Positions 13,156 through 14,331 of a stretch of 14,331 nucleotides of DNA are shown here, one piece after another. The notes beneath the pieces are model-generated. The model saw only the letters and a program-made list of their open reading frames with translations, ran no database searches and was not told where the DNA came from. The DNA comes from Kiritimatiellia bacterium (lineage in GTDB: Bacteria > Verrucomicrobiota > Kiritimatiellia > SLAD01), in NCBI GenBank assembly GCA_007134175.1, contig SLLF01000231.1:1-14331 (forward strand), in the 5' to 3' direction. Position 1 is the first letter of the stretch. Each line of letters opens with the position of its first letter. The translations under genes and the position numbers were made by a program.

Positions 13156-14331
13156 AGTCGACAAAGAACTGGAACAGTATCGCAACCTGCTTGAGATGCC
13201 GACCGAGTACCAGGACGGCTTCGGCTGGTCGACCGTACTCGGCATCATCTTCTGCGGCTTGGTTATGATGCCCGGCTCCATCTATCTCGGCCTGATGACC
13301 GGCGGCGATATGACGTCGGCGGCCACCTGGGTAACCGTGATCTTGTTCAGCCAAGTCGCCAAACGCGCACTGAAACCGCTTTCCAAACAGAACCTGGTCA
13401 CGCTGCTTTATGCCAGCCGCTTCATGATGACCGGCTACCTGCTGATGCCCGGCGGCCCGATCGGGCCGTTGATCTACCGCGCGTTCCTCATCAACAGCAA
13501 CGCCGTGCGCGAGCAGGGCTTGACCGGCGCCTTCCCCCACTGGTGGGTCCCGCCGCACGACAGCCTGGCCATCGTCGAGCGCAACCTGCTCCACATCGAC
13601 TGGCTGATCCCGATCGGACTGGTGGCCTTTTTGATGATCATTGCCGGCATCAAGAAGTACACGATCGGCTATTTCTTCTATCGCTTGACCTCCGACATCG
13701 AGCGCCTGCCCTTCCCGCTCGCGCCGATCCAGGCACAGGGCGCAATGGCCATGGCGGAAGAGGACGGCCCGAAGAAAAAGAAATCGTTCCTCAAGCGGGT
13801 CGCGACCAGCGCACCGGCAGAGGAGGAACCGGCCGGTCAAAAGACCTTCTCGCGCTGGCGCCTCTTTTCGCTGGGCGCCGTGCTCGGTTGCTCGTTCGGC
13901 ATTATTCTGGTCGGGGTTCCGGCCATCACCGGCCTATTCCTTGAGGAACCGGTGTTCATCATTCCCCAGCCTTTCGTCGACCTGACCAACGTGACGGAAG
14001 GCTTTCTACCCGCCGCCCCGACCGGCGCCACGATCGATCTCGGGATTATCCTCATCGGCTTTGTCATCCCGTTCTGGGCGGTGATCGGTACGTTCCTTGC
14101 CGTGATGGTCACCTTTCTTGTCAACCCGATCCTGCAGCACGCGGGGGTCCTGACCACCTGGCAGCCCGGGATGGATACCATCAACACCCAGTTTTCCAAT
14201 CATGTGGACTTCTGGCTCAGCTTCAATGTGGGCACGGCGCTGGGCATCGCCATCGTGTCCATCTTTTCGGTTGTCCGCGCCTTTGTGCGCATCGGCCGCG
14301 AGCGCCGCCAAAAACAGGCCGCCGCCCCGCG
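13148..14331 (+). CDS. OPT-like (oligopeptide transporter superfamily) membrane protein, 3' end outside window
   Basis: The reading frame opens at ATG 13148, overlaps the permease stop (ATGGCTAG), and stays open to the window edge: 394 codons with no stop. The product is a polytopic membrane protein. Residues 28-50 contain MMPGSIYLGLMTGGDMTSAA, matching the G-x-Y-L-G-L-x-T-G motif of OPT transporters. Further segments lie at about 56-72, 82-105, 152-170, 238-262, 298-330 and 358-380. DIERLPFPLAPIQAQG (182-197) parallels DSERFALPLTRIP in the operon's first gene, so the two are distant relatives. A charged loop with a KKKKSF run (about 208-235) separates two membrane blocks. OPT proteins import peptides or metal chelates using the proton gradient, but these bacterial relatives have no assigned substrate. 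The start is supported by AGGAG 10 bases upstream. The C-terminal half is missing. Confidence 0.8.
   Translation, partial: MARVDKELEQYRNLLEMPTEYQDGFGWSTVLGIIFCGLVMMPGSIYLGLMTGGDMTSAATWVTVILFSQVAKRALKPLSKQNLVTLLYASRFMMTGYLLMPGGPIGPLIYRAFLINSNAVREQGLTGAFPHWWVPPHDSLAIVERNLLHIDWLIPIGLVAFLMIIAGIKKYTIGYFFYRLTSDIERLPFPLAPIQAQGAMAMAEEDGPKKKKSFLKRVATSAPAEEEPAGQKTFSRWRLFSLGAVLGCSFGIILVGVPAITGLFLEEPVFIIPQPFVDLTNVTEGFLPAAPTGATIDLGIILIGFVIPFWAVIGTFLAVMVTFLVNPILQHAGVLTTWQPGMDTINTQFSNHVDFWLSFNVGTALGIAIVSIFSVVRAFVRIGRERRQKQAAAP

Noticed and set aside
13025..13840. Long minus-strand open frame (271 codons) across the permease and OPT-like genes
   Set aside because: The plus-strand frame gives a clear membrane protein with OPT motifs; the antisense translation is rich in Arg, Asp and Gly with no domain.

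Overview
The window is GC-rich, densely coding bacterial chromosome. The protein set suggests the PVC superphylum or a neighbour such as Kiritimatiellota, Lentisphaerota, Planctomycetota or Candidatus Hydrogenedentota. It has a DUF6785/DUF6784-type OPT-like membrane protein, a second OPT-like protein, a giant FtsX-type permease and a secreted glycoside-hydrolase-like protein with a CBM9-like C-terminus. This placement rests on remembered family distribution and is not proven by the sequence.

Left part (1-2028, + strand): the last 39 codons of a gene that looks like lysA (diaminopimelate decarboxylase) run almost directly into dapA (4-hydroxy-tetrahydrodipicolinate synthase, all key residues present). 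A secreted DUF3108 protein follows. This is a lysine/diaminopimelate (peptidoglycan precursor) operon with an envelope protein at its end.

2029-2734: a 706-base gap between convergent genes with no convincing protein gene. Its middle (about 2190-2520) is unusually rich in perfect hairpins and may be a structured RNA of unknown type. It also holds three tandem 10-base repeats (2541-2570) and a 9-bp inverted repeat (2688-2723) that probably ends the minus-strand gene.

2735-5353 (- strand): a secreted 872-residue protein with a GH-A-like barrel and a C-terminal CBM9-like domain. It is transcribed divergently from the next unit across a 150-base AT-rich spacer. That spacer carries back-to-back promoter-like elements (TTGACT boxes as inverted and direct repeats). 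The rightward promoter appears to start transcription at the start codon, giving a leaderless mRNA.

5504-14331 (+ strand, runs off the end): a tightly packed three-gene operon. It encodes an 854-residue DUF6785 protein with an inserted extracytoplasmic beta domain, a 1693-residue FtsX-type permease, and a second OPT-like membrane protein cut by the window edge. The permease carries a peptidase-M28-like domain whose zinc ligands are lost. Gaps are 5 bases and then an 8-base overlap, so the three proteins are probably made together. No ATPase is seen in the window. My best reading is an undescribed multi-component envelope transport or mechanotransmission system, possibly linked to glycan use through the divergent secreted protein. 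This is inference from gene order and domain content.
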